This document shows, one piece after another, positions 24,556-34,300 of a stretch of DNA of 64,000 nucleotides. The translations under genes were made by a program, and so were the position numbers. The notes below the pieces were generated by a model that saw only the letters and a list, made by a program, of their open reading frames with translations, searched no databases and had not been told where the DNA came from. The DNA is from Solirubrobacter phytolaccae (GTDB lineage Bacteria > Actinomycetota > Thermoleophilia > Solirubrobacterales > Solirubrobacteraceae). The stretch covers positions 62,001 to 126,000 of the forward strand of contig NZ_JAPDDP010000001.1 of NCBI RefSeq assembly GCF_027587195.1. Reading direction: 5' to 3'. Each line of letters opens with the position of its first letter. The first letter of the stretch is position 1.

Positions 24556-26078
24556 CGACTCCGGACCAGCTCAAGACCCGCCTGCGCATCTACCGTTTCG
24601 GGCAGCGGCGTTCGCTCAACGCGCTCGCGGAGCGGTTCGCGGACGAGCCGATCGACGCGGTCACGAGTGGGCTGTGGCGGCGCCGCGGGTGGCTCGCGGC
24701 CGCTTCACCCGCCGGGGTCGAGCTCATCCGACGCCCGTACCTGGCCGGCCGCGCTCGTGACGTGCACTTCCCGTGGAGCGAGCTGACCGCGGTCGAGACG
24801 GGCGGCTCGGGCATGTCGCTCACGCTGCGCTTCCAGGGCCGCGACGTGCGGCTCGGGGCGCTCGGCCCGCCCGACGAGTACGCGCGCTTCGTCGACACCG
24901 CGCGCGGCCATCTGCCCGGCGCGGCGGTCGAGACCGCGGCGCGGGACGTGCGCGCGGAGGTGCGTGCCGCGCTGGGCCGGTGGGCGACGTTCGAGCTCGA
25001 CGCGGCGATCGTCGCGCTGCCGGAGCGGCTCGAGCCGGGGGAGGTGGTCGAGGGCGTCGCCGCGGCGACGCTCGACTTCCGGGGGCTGCTCGTGGTCACC
25101 GACCGGCGCGTGCTGCTGCTCGGCCGGGCGCCGGGACAGGCGTTGCGCGAGTGGTCCACGCACCGCTCGTGGGTCCGGGCGGCGGACGTGGTCGAGGACG
25201 GGCTGCGGCTGGACCTCGGGGTCGAGGTGGTGCAGCTCGCCCAGGTGCTGCCGGAGGACGCGCGCGCGGCGCTGGCCGACCTGATCTCCCCACCTGCGCC
25301 CGCACCCGAGGCGCGGGCCGACGAGACGCCGTCCGGTCCCGACCGGCCGTGGGAGCTGACCGCCGCCGAGGCGTACCTGCTGCGCTACCTCCAGGAGGGC
25401 GCGGCGGTCGAGGAGCCGGTGTTCCGGCTTGCGCTGATCGAGCTCGTCGCGCGCGGCGTCCTGCGGGTCGAGCCGGTGTGGGTGCGCCGGCGGCTGCGAC
25501 CGGGGTGGCGGTTCGACCACGTCTTCACCGCCGGGCCGCGGCTCGCGCTCGCGCCGGCCGCGCTGCGCCCGCTCGTGGCGGCGTTCGAGCGCGCGCGGGC
25601 CGGCGACGGCGTCGTGCGAGCGCGTGCGTACGCCGACCGTGAGCGTGCCGTCGAGGGCGTCCGGCTCGACGCGCTGGGCAAGGAGGACCTTGCGCTGACC
25701 GCGGCCTGCGTGGAGTCGCTGGTGGAGCACGGGCTCGCGCGCAAGCCATTGACGCGGACCGAGGACGGGGTGGCCGCCGACGCCGCCGTGGGGGAGTGGC
25801 TGGCGCTCGCGCGTGGGCGCTTCGCGGAGCGCGCCGCCGGCGACGCGACCTGGGCGACCGCGTTCCTGCACGGCGCGGGCGCCGCCGTGCTGCTCCCCGA
25901 CGTCGCGCTTCCGGCGCTCGCACGCTGCGGCGAGCGGTGGCCGGACGAGCCGTGGCTCGACGTGCGGCTCGGCGCCGCGCGGGGCCTGCCCGACGCGGTC
26001 GCGGCGATCGACGCAGCCTTCCGGGTGATCAAGCCGAAGCTCTCCGACTCGATTGACGCAGTGCTCGACGACGGCTGA
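24552..26078 (+). CDS. Uncharacterised protein with two PH-like units and a helical C-terminus
   Basis: A 508-residue protein with no family I can name. Residues ~45-115 and ~145-245 each look like small PH-like / YokE-type sandwiches (for example FRGLLVVTDRRVLLLGRAPG in the second). The rest is helical, beginning LTAAEAYLLRYLQEG, with a winged-helix-like pair of motifs and a leucine/alanine-rich end. No membrane segment or catalytic motif is visible. The GTG at 24552 forms GTGA with the stop of the phosphatase gene, so it is translated from the light operon and may be an effector or scaffold. The GC-rich composition makes the internal repeats hard to judge. Confidence 0.8.
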   Translation: MTTPDQLKTRLRIYRFGQRRSLNALAERFADEPIDAVTSGLWRRRGWLAAASPAGVELIRRPYLAGRARDVHFPWSELTAVETGGSGMSLTLRFQGRDVRLGALGPPDEYARFVDTARGHLPGAAVETAARDVRAEVRAALGRWATFELDAAIVALPERLEPGEVVEGVAAATLDFRGLLVVTDRRVLLLGRAPGQALREWSTHRSWVRAADVVEDGLRLDLGVEVVQLAQVLPEDARAALADLISPPAPAPEARADETPSGPDRPWELTAAEAYLLRYLQEGAAVEEPVFRLALIELVARGVLRVEPVWVRRRLRPGWRFDHVFTAGPRLALAPAALRPLVAAFERARAGDGVVRARAYADRERAVEGVRLDALGKEDLALTAACVESLVEHGLARKPLTRTEDGVAADAAVGEWLALARGRFAERAAGDATWATAFLHGAGAAVLLPDVALPALARCGERWPDEPWLDVRLGAARGLPDAVAAIDAAFRVIKPKLSDSIDAVLDDG

Positions 26079-26105
26079 GTGTATGGTTGGCGACGGAGAC
26101 AGACG

Positions 26106-26525
26106 GTGTACGTTGAGCATGGGTACATCCAGGACTGGGTGCAGTCCCATGAGGCGACGGTCCTCGACGCGGGCTACGCAGCTCATTTCGACGCGACGCT
26201 CGGCGCGCTCCCGTGGCGCGTGGCCGCGCCGGACTGGTCCGCGATCGGCACCGTGCGCATCCACCTGGACGACGCGACCCTGTGGGATCAGGTCCAGCGC
26301 ACGCCGGTCGGCGCGTTCGAATCCGTGTTCTTCATCTGGTCGGCCGACCAGCCGGGGATCGTCGCGCCGCTGCGCTACATCGTGCGCGACCTGGACGTGC
26401 TGACCTGGCGCGCCGCGGGCTGGCGCTTCTTCTGCGGAGCCCAGCGCGGCCCGCGCGGGTGGCAGATCGAGCCCGATCACTTCGGGGCCTACTCGGGCAA
26501 CGACCACGTGACGCTGCGGTTGTAG
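26106..26525 (+). CDS. Small conserved-looking hypothetical protein
   Basis: A 139-residue protein I do not recognise, with many tryptophans and aromatic residues (WDQVQRTPVGAFESVFFIW, WRAAGWRFFCG), probably a compact alpha/beta fold. GTG at 26106 is preferred because GGAG (26095-26098) lies seven bases upstream; the frame also allows GTG at 26079 directly after the previous stop. It lies 27 bases beyond the PH-like gene and could be the last gene of the light operon. No signal peptide or catalytic motif. Confidence 0.65.
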   Translation: MYVEHGYIQDWVQSHEATVLDAGYAAHFDATLGALPWRVAAPDWSAIGTVRIHLDDATLWDQVQRTPVGAFESVFFIWSADQPGIVAPLRYIVRDLDVLTWRAAGWRFFCGAQRGPRGWQIEPDHFGAYSGNDHVTLRL

Positions 26526-26555
26526 CTCCTCGCGGAGCGTGCCGATACATACGGC

Positions 26556-27185
26556 ATGCTGGTCCGTCTTTCCGCGCTCGCCGTGGGTCTCACGCTGTCG
26601 CTGTCCGTCGCTGCCGCACACGCCTACGAGTCACCCGTCGCCTACACCGCCGTCGCCAAGAACCCGGCCGACGCGCTCGCCGAGCTGCCGCTCGAGGAGC
26701 CCACGTACGATCCCGCCACGCGCTGCTCCAAGCGCCCGAAGCCGGGCATGACCGCGCTCGTGAACTGGCTCGGAAGGCACGCCGACGGCGTGTTCTGGGG
26801 CACGTACCGGTGCGAGAAGTGGGGCAAGGGCTCCGCGTCGCTGCACGCCGAAGGTCGCGCCGTGGACTGGGCGCTCGACGTCGCCGTCCCCGCCCAGCGC
26901 AAGGAGGCCGAGCGCCTGATCGCGCTGCTGCTCGCGCCGGACAAGCTCGGCCAGCCGCAGGCGCTCGCGCGCCGCATGGGCGTCGAGGAGATCATCTGGG
27001 ACTGCGGCTACTGGGGCGCGGGCATGGACCGCTTCCGGCCGTACTCGCCGTGCCTGTCCAAGAAGGGCAAGCTCAAGCGCAAGGTCAACAAGACGATCGC
27101 GCACCGCGACCACCTGCACATCGGCATGACCAAGCGGGGTGCGGCCAAGAAGACGTCCTTCTGGACGCGGCGGGCGAGCTCCTAA
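26556..27185 (+). CDS. Secreted M15/extensin-like peptidase fold protein
   Basis: A 209-residue exported protein with an N-terminal signal peptide ending near AAAHA. The zinc motif SxHxxGxAxD is present as SLHAEGRAVDW (His97, Asp104), and the late histidine pair is in HRDHLHIGM. This is the arrangement of D-Ala-D-Ala carboxypeptidases/endopeptidases and extensin-like proteins, so a peptidoglycan cross-link-cutting role outside the membrane is likely. Four cysteines (TRCSK, RCEKW, DCGYW, SPCLS) could form disulfides. The C-terminus is lysine-rich. Its TAA interlocks with the stop of the convergent DUF1963-like gene. Confidence 0.85.
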   Translation: MLVRLSALAVGLTLSLSVAAAHAYESPVAYTAVAKNPADALAELPLEEPTYDPATRCSKRPKPGMTALVNWLGRHADGVFWGTYRCEKWGKGSASLHAEGRAVDWALDVAVPAQRKEAERLIALLLAPDKLGQPQALARRMGVEEIIWDCGYWGAGMDRFRPYSPCLSKKGKLKRKVNKTIAHRDHLHIGMTKRGAAKKTSFWTRRASS

Positions 27186-28870
27186 CCCGTCGACATCTCC
27201 GTCACGACCCGGTCGTAGCGCCCGGCGGCGAGGTCCTCGGCTGGGACCATGAACGCCAGCCCGTGGCCGTCGCCGACCTCGAAGCCGGCCGTGTTGAACA
27301 TCGCGAGCACCCACCACTGGTCGGGGTCCTCGTCCTCCATGCCGCCCCAGCGGGCGCCCGGTCGCACGTCGTCGTCGTAGGGCGACCGGGCGTGGCCGAG
27401 CAGCTGGTTCGTGAACGTTGCGCCGCGCTTGAGCTCCTGGTCGAGCGCGGCGAAGGCCTCGCGCGCTTCGTCGTCGGCGCCGGAGCCGTACCCGAGCACG
27501 GTCGTGAGCGACGGCACCGCCTGCGCGTGCTGCTCCTCCGTCTCGTAGGCCAGATCCTCGCCGGAGGCGCGCGTGAGCGGCGCGTCGGCCGGGCACGCCA
27601 GCACGACCGCCGGGAACTCCTCGACCGCACCCTCCACCGCGGCGAAGATCCGCAGCAGCGCGCCGCCGTGGTCCCACGCCGGCGCTCCGAAGCCGGTGGG
27701 CAGCGGCGGTAGGGCGGAGCAGTCGATCTGCGCGACGAACGTGTACGGCTCGCCCTCCTCGTCGAGCGGCCACGTCTCACCGGGCGCCAGGTCCGGCAGA
27801 CCGCCCATCCGGTGCGGGCCGTCGTCGGCCTCCTCGAGCCGGTAGCCCGGGCGGATGGAGGCCAGGATCCGCTCCCGGTGGGCTTCGAGCCCGCAGTCCG
27901 CGATCAGCCGCTCGACGCCGGCGCGGCTGGTGACGTCGCGCGGGGGAGCGTCCACGGTCGTCCCGGCGGACGGGTCGGTGACGTCCAGCAGCCGGCCGAG
28001 CGTGACCTGCTCCGGCGGGACCTCGAGGGCGGCGATCGTGACCGTCGCGCCGCCCAGCTCGGCGCGCGCGACCCACGCCTCGTCGAGCGCCAGGAACGCG
28101 AACGGCACGGGCGCGCCGTCGACGAGGAGCTCCCGCGTGCGGACGGGCAGGCGCGCCACGCGACGTCGCAGGAGCCGGTCGGCGTGGTCGTAGCTGAGCT
28201 GGCGCGCCGCGGGGGACAGCTGCGCGTCCTCGTCGAACGGTGGGTCGAGCCGGTAGGTGAGCTGGTCGCGCAGGTCCCCGCGCGCGACCTCCGGGTGCGT
28301 GCCGGTCACGACGTCGAGCTCCTCGCCGGCGCGGTGGGTGATCGAGACGTAGGTCGCGTCTTCGTCGAAGGAGCTCAGGTAGGCGCCGCAGTCGGGGACC
28401 GCGTAGACCGGGAACGTGAGCGCGGCGGCCAGCGCCTCGCGGCGCTCGCGGTCGCGCCGCTCACCGGGGCTCTCCTCACCCGGTGCGAGCGCGATCGGGT
28501 CGCCCGGCATCACGGCGACGCTCTTGGCCATCGTGCCCCACAGCGCGCCCGCGTCGAAGCCGCAGCGCTCGCAGCGCAGGCCGTCATCGAGCTGCACCCA
28601 CGCGCGTGCGGCGCACACCGGGCACGGGTCCCGCGCGTCCTCCACACGGGTGCGGGGGCCGTCCGGCAGCGGCGCGGCGACGAGCGCGCCGTCCGCGTCC
28701 TCGAAGCGCACGAGCGGCTCGCTGAAGCCGACGTCGCCGAGGTCGACCGCGTACGCGCCGTCCACGACCGGCACGCGGTGCTCGTCGCCGCGGTCGTCGA
28801 TCACGGTGGCGGCGGTCGCGCCCACCGGCGCGCGCCCGGACACCAGGCCGCTCACGGGACCCGCACCCAT
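27182..28870 (-). CDS. DUF1963/YwqG-like protein with a zinc ribbon
   Basis: A 562-residue cytoplasmic protein. A zinc-ribbon pair lies at about 82-108 (CPVCAAR and CERCG), then a long middle region, and a C-terminal YwqG-like (DUF1963) domain recognised by GGLPDLAPGETWPLDEEG, FVAQIDC and HGGALLRIFA. The biochemical role of this domain family is not established. Starts at 28870 (MGAGPVSGLVSG); the 3' end of the upstream secreted-protein gene overlaps by 19 bases, so the two are likely one transcript. Acidic C-terminus. Confidence 0.8.
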   Translation of the reverse strand: MGAGPVSGLVSGRAPVGATAATVIDDRGDEHRVPVVDGAYAVDLGDVGFSEPLVRFEDADGALVAAPLPDGPRTRVEDARDPCPVCAARAWVQLDDGLRCERCGFDAGALWGTMAKSVAVMPGDPIALAPGEESPGERRDRERREALAAALTFPVYAVPDCGAYLSSFDEDATYVSITHRAGEELDVVTGTHPEVARGDLRDQLTYRLDPPFDEDAQLSPAARQLSYDHADRLLRRRVARLPVRTRELLVDGAPVPFAFLALDEAWVARAELGGATVTIAALEVPPEQVTLGRLLDVTDPSAGTTVDAPPRDVTSRAGVERLIADCGLEAHRERILASIRPGYRLEEADDGPHRMGGLPDLAPGETWPLDEEGEPYTFVAQIDCSALPPLPTGFGAPAWDHGGALLRIFAAVEGAVEEFPAVVLACPADAPLTRASGEDLAYETEEQHAQAVPSLTTVLGYGSGADDEAREAFAALDQELKRGATFTNQLLGHARSPYDDDVRPGARWGGMEDEDPDQWWVLAMFNTAGFEVGDGHGLAFMVPAEDLAAGRYDRVVTEMSTG

Positions 28871-30072
28871 CGGAACGGGTCGGTCGGAAGGCGCGGGATG
28901 ACCGCCACCGCGACCGCACCCTGCGGCCCGACCGCGAACGCGGGGCCGGGCGTCCAGCCCCGCACCCGGGTGATCGTCTCGCCCTTCAGGATGCGCCCGC
29001 TCGCCGTCGTGCGGGCGATGCGCAGCGTGCCGACGCCCGGATCGCGGTCGGCCCAGGCGATCGCGCCGCGCCCGACCGCGAGCGGGAACAGCTCGGAGTT
29101 CTGCTCCAGATCCTCGGTGAACTTGCGGACCGGGCCGAGCTTGCCACTCGCGAGCCGCACGCGCCCCTCGGCGCGACGCCGCATGTGATCGGTCCAGCCG
29201 AGCACCATCCGGCCGTTCGGGAGCGCCGTGACGTACGGCCCGGCCATGTCACGCGTGCGGTTGAGCTTGGTCGCGGGGCCGAACCCCTTCCCGGGCGAGC
29301 GGAAGCGCGCGTGGACGGAGAAGGTCGAGTCCTTCGTCGACTCGGTCCAGCCGACGACGGCGTCCCCGCGGTCGTTGGCCGCGACGGACGGCTCGCCCGG
29401 GTCGTGTCGGGCGCCGACGAGCCGCGAGACCGGGGCGAACGTCGCCGCGCCCGGCGCCCGGGTGCTGCCGACGATCTCGGTCGCGTTGCGGCGCCGGCTC
29501 AGCTGGCGCCAGGCGAGCACGGCCGACCCGTTCGGCGTCACCGCGAGGGCGGGCGCGTAGACGTTCTCGCCGCCCGGGAGCGTCTGCGGCTCGCTCCACA
29601 CGCCGCTCTCGGTGCGGGTGCGCACCCGCACGTCGGCGTCCAGGTTGGACGTCGGGGTGAGGGAGACGACGGTGGCGGTGCCGGCCGCGTCGAGCGCGAC
29701 CTGGACGCCTGCCTCGGACCACTCGACCCCCGTGGCCGCGAGCTCCGGCGCCCCGAGCACGCCTGCCGCCGTCCGGTAGCGGACCCACAGCTGCCGGTCG
29801 CCGTCGTACCAGAGGACGACCACGTCGCCGCGTGGGCCGACGGTCACGATCGGGTGCGCGGAGCCGCTGGTCACCGGCTCGGACGCCGACCGCGCGCCGT
29901 CCGGGCCGATCACCTGGAGCCGCGCGATGCCGTCGTCCTGGTCCTGCGTGATCAGCGCGATGTGGCCGCCCGCGCCGCCACCCCACTCGCTGGGGGAGTC
30001 GCCCTGCGCGGCGGCGGTCCCGGGGAGGGCGAGCGCCGTGGCGACCACGAGTCCGGCGAAGCGTGCGTGCAT
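28852..30072 (-). CDS. Secreted beta-propeller-like protein
   Basis: A 406-residue exported protein. A signal peptide (MHARFAGLVVATALALPGTA) is followed by repeated four-stranded units with motifs such as GDVVVLWYDGDRQLWVRYR, NGSAVLAWRQ, RGDAVVGWTE and NGRMVLGWTD, the mark of a sialidase-like or WD-type propeller. No catalytic residues can be assigned. The start at 30072 gives a normal signal peptide; an ATG at 30105 would add 11 residues. It overlaps the downstream DUF1963-like gene by 19 bases. Confidence 0.8.
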   Translation of the reverse strand: MHARFAGLVVATALALPGTAAAQGDSPSEWGGGAGGHIALITQDQDDGIARLQVIGPDGARSASEPVTSGSAHPIVTVGPRGDVVVLWYDGDRQLWVRYRTAAGVLGAPELAATGVEWSEAGVQVALDAAGTATVVSLTPTSNLDADVRVRTRTESGVWSEPQTLPGGENVYAPALAVTPNGSAVLAWRQLSRRRNATEIVGSTRAPGAATFAPVSRLVGARHDPGEPSVAANDRGDAVVGWTESTKDSTFSVHARFRSPGKGFGPATKLNRTRDMAGPYVTALPNGRMVLGWTDHMRRRAEGRVRLASGKLGPVRKFTEDLEQNSELFPLAVGRGAIAWADRDPGVGTLRIARTTASGRILKGETITRVRGWTPGPAFAVGPQGAVAVAVIPRLPTDPFRWVRVP

Positions 30073-30117
30073 GCGGTCGAGATGCCCTGAGCCGGCACGT
30101 TTCATACCCTTCGCGCC

Positions 30118-30711
30118 GTGACGACACCGCTCTACGACGCCGCGCTCGACGGCGACGCCGCCGAGGTGCAGGCGCTGCTGGCCGCCGGGGCCGCTCCCGA
30201 CGAGGGTGACGAGGACGGCACGCCGCTGTGCGCCGCGGCGTGCTGGAGCCACACCGACGCGGTACGTGCGCTGCTCGCGGGCGGCGCCGCTCCCGACTAC
30301 GCGGAGAACGACTTGACGCCGCTCGTCTACGCGGCGCTGCGCCTGGACGCGGCGACCGCGGTCGCGCTGCTCGAGGCGGGCGCGAACCCGAACGGCGAAG
30401 GCGCGCCGCTCGTGCGAGCGGCCGGGCGCGGCGCGCTCGGCGTCGTCCGCGCGTTGCTCGCCCACGGCGCGGACCCGGCGCTGCGCGACGCCGACGGGCA
30501 GACCGCGCTCGAAGCCGCCGAGGCCTGGGTCGGGGAGGACGTCGAGCAGGCGCTGGTCGCGTCGCTGCCCGGCGACGGCCCGGTCGAGGTCACGCGGGAG
30601 CCGCTCGAGGACGGAACCGAGCGGATCGAGGTCGTCCGGGTCGAGGAGGGCGCCGTCGGCGAGCTCGGGACCGGGCACGCCCAGATCGTCGCGCTGCTCG
30701 GAAACGGGTAG
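30118..30711 (+). CDS. Ankyrin-repeat protein
   Basis: A 197-residue protein with about four ankyrin repeats (residues ~1-145): LYDAALDGDAAEVQALLAAG, DGTPLCAAACWSHTDAVRAL, LTPLVYAALRLDAATAVALL, VRAAGRGALGVVRALLAHG. The tail is acidic. Ankyrin proteins bind other proteins and this one has no enzyme domain. The GTG at 30118 has no Shine-Dalgarno site; the divergent start at 30072 leaves only 45 bases for two promoters. The next gene follows after 10 bases. Confidence 0.85.
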   Translation: MTTPLYDAALDGDAAEVQALLAAGAAPDEGDEDGTPLCAAACWSHTDAVRALLAGGAAPDYAENDLTPLVYAALRLDAATAVALLEAGANPNGEGAPLVRAAGRGALGVVRALLAHGADPALRDADGQTALEAAEAWVGEDVEQALVASLPGDGPVEVTREPLEDGTERIEVVRVEEGAVGELGTGHAQIVALLGNG

Positions 30712-30721
30712 ACGCCGTCCC

Positions 30722-31381
30722 ATGCGGATCGCGCTCGTCCTGCTCGTCGCGTCACTCGCCGCCCTCGCGGCGGTGCTGGTGTTCGCGCGCACGAGCGACA
30801 ACGAGGAGGCGACGCTGCCCGCGGCGACGCCGACGCCGGCCTACACGCAGCTCACCCGCCTCGTCGAGCAGATCACGCGCGACGAGGACGGTCTCGTCGA
30901 CCAGGGCATCTACGTGATGAGCGCGGGCGTGGGGGACGGCTGCGCGAAGATCGCGCTCGCCAACCCGACCGCGCCCAACGTCGCCTACGTCCAGCGCCAG
31001 TTCCCCGGCACGTGCGTCCAGCGCGAGCCGGCCGCGCGCCCGACGACCTGCACCCAGACCGAGCGCCCACTCGCGCGGGAGGGCTCGATCGAGGTGCCGG
31101 ACCTGCGCGACCTGACGCTCGCCGAAGCCTCACGCCAGGCGGTCACCGCCGACCTCACCTACTCCGCCGACTGCCTCGGCGCGGCCGCGACCGCGCCCTG
31201 GACCCCGGTCGGGCCGCCCGACGAGCTGGCCCGCGTCGTCGAGCAGTGCCCGCGCCCGGGGGAGCTGGTCCGCCGCGGCACGGAGGTCGCGCTCGACGCC
31301 GTCGTCGTGCTGCCCGGCGGCTTCCGCCACCGGATCAGCGCGCTCGACGACGGCGCCTGTCGCGACGGCCGCAACCCCTAG
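30722..31381 (+). CDS. Membrane-anchored PASTA-like protein
   Basis: A 219-residue protein with one N-terminal membrane helix (residues 3-22, signal anchor) and an extracellular part. A PASTA-like module lies at ~123-195 (VPDLRDLTLAEASRQAV through ECPRPGEL-like VVEQCPRPGELVRRGTEV), which in family terms binds peptidoglycan or beta-lactams. Cysteines suggest disulfides. Downstream of the ankyrin gene by 10 bases, so probably one transcript. Its stop TAG shares a CTAG with the convergent giant secreted protein. Confidence 0.75.
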   Translation: MRIALVLLVASLAALAAVLVFARTSDNEEATLPAATPTPAYTQLTRLVEQITRDEDGLVDQGIYVMSAGVGDGCAKIALANPTAPNVAYVQRQFPGTCVQREPAARPTTCTQTERPLAREGSIEVPDLRDLTLAEASRQAVTADLTYSADCLGAAATAPWTPVGPPDELARVVEQCPRPGELVRRGTEVALDAVVVLPGGFRHRISALDDGACRDGRNP

Positions 31382-34300
31382 CGGCCGGCCTTCTTCTTCG
31401 CGGGCTTCTTCTTCGCGAGCGGCTTCTTCACCGTCAGCGTCCGCGTGCTCGTCACCGTCTTGCCGGTCGGCAGCTTGACGGTGGTCACGATCCGCAGCTT
31501 GAGCTTGCCCTTCTTGGTGAGCTCCTTGCGGGCCTTGGCGTTGAGCCGCAGCTTGACGGTCTTGGACTGGCCGACCGGGATCGTGAACTTGGCCTTGCCG
31601 AGCGAGCCCTTGAGCTTGGCGGCGGCGGACGCCGTTGCGCGCGTGCCTCCCGCTCGCTTGGAGCAGCCCGACGGCGTGCACGCCTCGAGCGTGCCCGAGC
31701 ACGAGCCCGGCGTCTGCGTCGGCGAGCCGTTGCAGCGCATCGGGAACGGCAGGTCACCGCCGCCGGACGGCCGGCACGAGGAGCCCGAGCAGCCGTTGTT
31801 CGCGCCGCCGCGGTCGTTCTCGAGCCGGACCTCGCCGAACTCGATGATCTCCGGCCCGGGCGGGGGCGGGAACACGGTCACGGTGATCGTGGCCACGTTC
31901 GAGCGCACGCCCGTCTCGGGGTCATACGCCGCGTACTTGACGTACTCGACGCCGTCGTGCCCGGCCGGGTGCGCGTTGAAGGTGCTCCCGACCACGCCGC
32001 CGTACGCGGGATGCTCGACGATCTCGATCGTGCCGCGGTCGCACTTGAACGGCAGCCCGACGCTGCCGCGCCGCAGCACGCTCACCGCGCCGTCGTCGCA
32101 CTTGGGCGGGTTGCCGACGACCACGCGCACCTCGGCCTCGGCGGACTCCAGCCCGCCGTCAGAGGCGACGAAGCCGACCGTCTCGATCCCCGCGGTCGCG
32201 CCCGCCGTGTAGCGCAGACGCGTCCCCGTCAGCTCGCCGCCGCCGCGCGTCTTGCGCAGCGTGATCGGATCGCCGTCCGGGTCGGCGCAGCGCAGCGTGA
32301 GCTCCACCGTCGCGCCCGGGTTGAGCGCCGCGTCCGCGTTCGAGCACAGCGGCGCGCGGTTCCCGCCGCCCGGCGGCCGCGAGGTGCGCAGGAAGCGGCC
32401 GATGCCGTACTTGGAGCCCGGGAGGATCGCCGTGGTGTAGAGATCACGTCCGGACGGGTCGAACAGCATGTTGCCGCGGGAGGCCGGGAAGGTGCCGACC
32501 TGTGGAATGACGGTGCTGCAGGAGACGGCGCCATCGAAGAGCAGCGTGCAGCGCGGCGCCGACAGCGTGCCGTTCACGCGGTCGGCGCTGAAGGACATCA
32601 CGCCGCCGCCGAGACCGGTCACGTACAGGTCGCCGCCGTCGGGCGAGACGGCCAGCTCGATCGCCTCGTCGACGACCGTCGTCTTGATCGCGCAGTCCGT
32701 GTCCTGGCGCCCGGCGCACATCGCGTGGTCGACCGACCACGTCCGGTCGGCCACGCGCGGCAGGGCGGTCACGCGGTTGCCGCGGTGGGCGCTGACGTAC
32801 AGCGCGCGCCCGTCGGCGGCGAACCGCACCGGCCCGTACCCGAACAGGAAGTCCGGCGGCGTCGGGCAGATGAACTCGCCCTGGCCGTCGAGTCGGCACT
32901 CGGTCGCGGGACGGCACTGGCCGCCCTCGCGCAGGCAGCCACCGTCCTGGCTGAGGGTGCCGGTCGCCTCGTCCCAGCCGAGCAGCGCCAGGTGGTCCAT
33001 CGTGCGGACCGCGAGCGTCTTGCCGTCGGGCGAGAAGTCCAGCCACGGCGTGCTGTACAGGTTGACCGTCAGCGGCTCGCAGCCCAGGTGCTTCTCGGCG
33101 GGATGCCGGTAGCAGTGCACGGGCGCCTCGATCTTGCCGTTGTAGAGCGGGTAGACCTTGATCTCGCCGTAGTTGCGCTTCTGGCCGCCCGGGGACGTGA
33201 TCAGGAAGCGCCCGCCGGGGGACATGATCGGCGTGTCGGCCTCGATCGGGGTGGTGCAGCCCGGAGCCCCCATGCCGATGCAGCCCGTCAGCGTCGGGTC
33301 GCCGTTGGCGTCGAGCGCGAGCGAGATGAGGCTCAGGCGCGGGTTGCCGTCGTCCTCCCAGTTGCCGCCCTGCACGATCAGCTGCTTGTCGTCGGGTGTG
33401 AGGAGCACCGCGGACGGCTCCAGCTTCAGGTCACCGAGCGTCTCGCAGTCACCCGCCGGGCCGCTGGTCGCCCAGCACTTCGTGTCGCTGAGGGCGCCCG
33501 TCGCCGGATCGCGCTTGAGGCGCACGATGCTGGTCTCGTCGGCGACCCACAGGAAGCGGCCGTCCGAGGTCATCGCCTTCGTGCCGGTCGGCGCGGCGAG
33601 CTTGCGCTCACGCTGGTCGCACGACTTGCCCGGCCCGTAGTCGCGCGAGACGCAGCCGAGGTAGGCCAGCTCGCCCGGCTTGCGCGGATCGTCGTCGTCG
33701 GTGATCGTGAACACGCCGCGCACCGTCTCCGGCTGCGCGCCGTCGACGCCGCTCAGCTCGAGCTCGATCGTCTCGTCGGGCTCGTCGGCGACGTCCCCGT
33801 AGAGCGTGATGTCCACGTGCGTGGAGGTGTCGAACGGTGAGAGCGTGACCGGGATGTCGATCGGCTTGTAGTCCTCACCGGCGGTCGCGGTGCCGCCGAC
33901 CGAGCGCAGGCGACCCTCGACCGACATGCCGGACTGGGCGTCCAGCTCGATCCGCACCTGCCCGGTCTCCTCGCCGTCGTCCGCTTCGCGCGCGGCGCGG
34001 GCCGGAAGCGCCGCGGTGGGCGCCGCGCCGGGCTGGAACACCGTCAGCCGCTTGCCGGCCTGGTCGTCCTCGGTGGCGTCGTGGTTGTTCGGTGTCGAGT
34101 CGAAGTCGGGCTCGACCGCCGCGACCACCTCGGCCGTCAGCTCGCCCCGGCCGGTCGCGGTGCCGGTCACCTTCAGCTCGAGCGTCTTGGACCCGCGCAC
34201 GGGGATCTCGCCGACCTCCCAGCGCGGCGTGTCGACGGTCACGCCGGCGGGGGCCGTGATCGCGACCACGACGCCGGTCGCCGGCTTCGGGTACGCGTTG

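Noticed and set aside
30706-30711. GGGTAG before the PASTA-like gene
   Set aside because: It contains the stop codon of the ankyrin gene and has no -35 partner at the right spacing.
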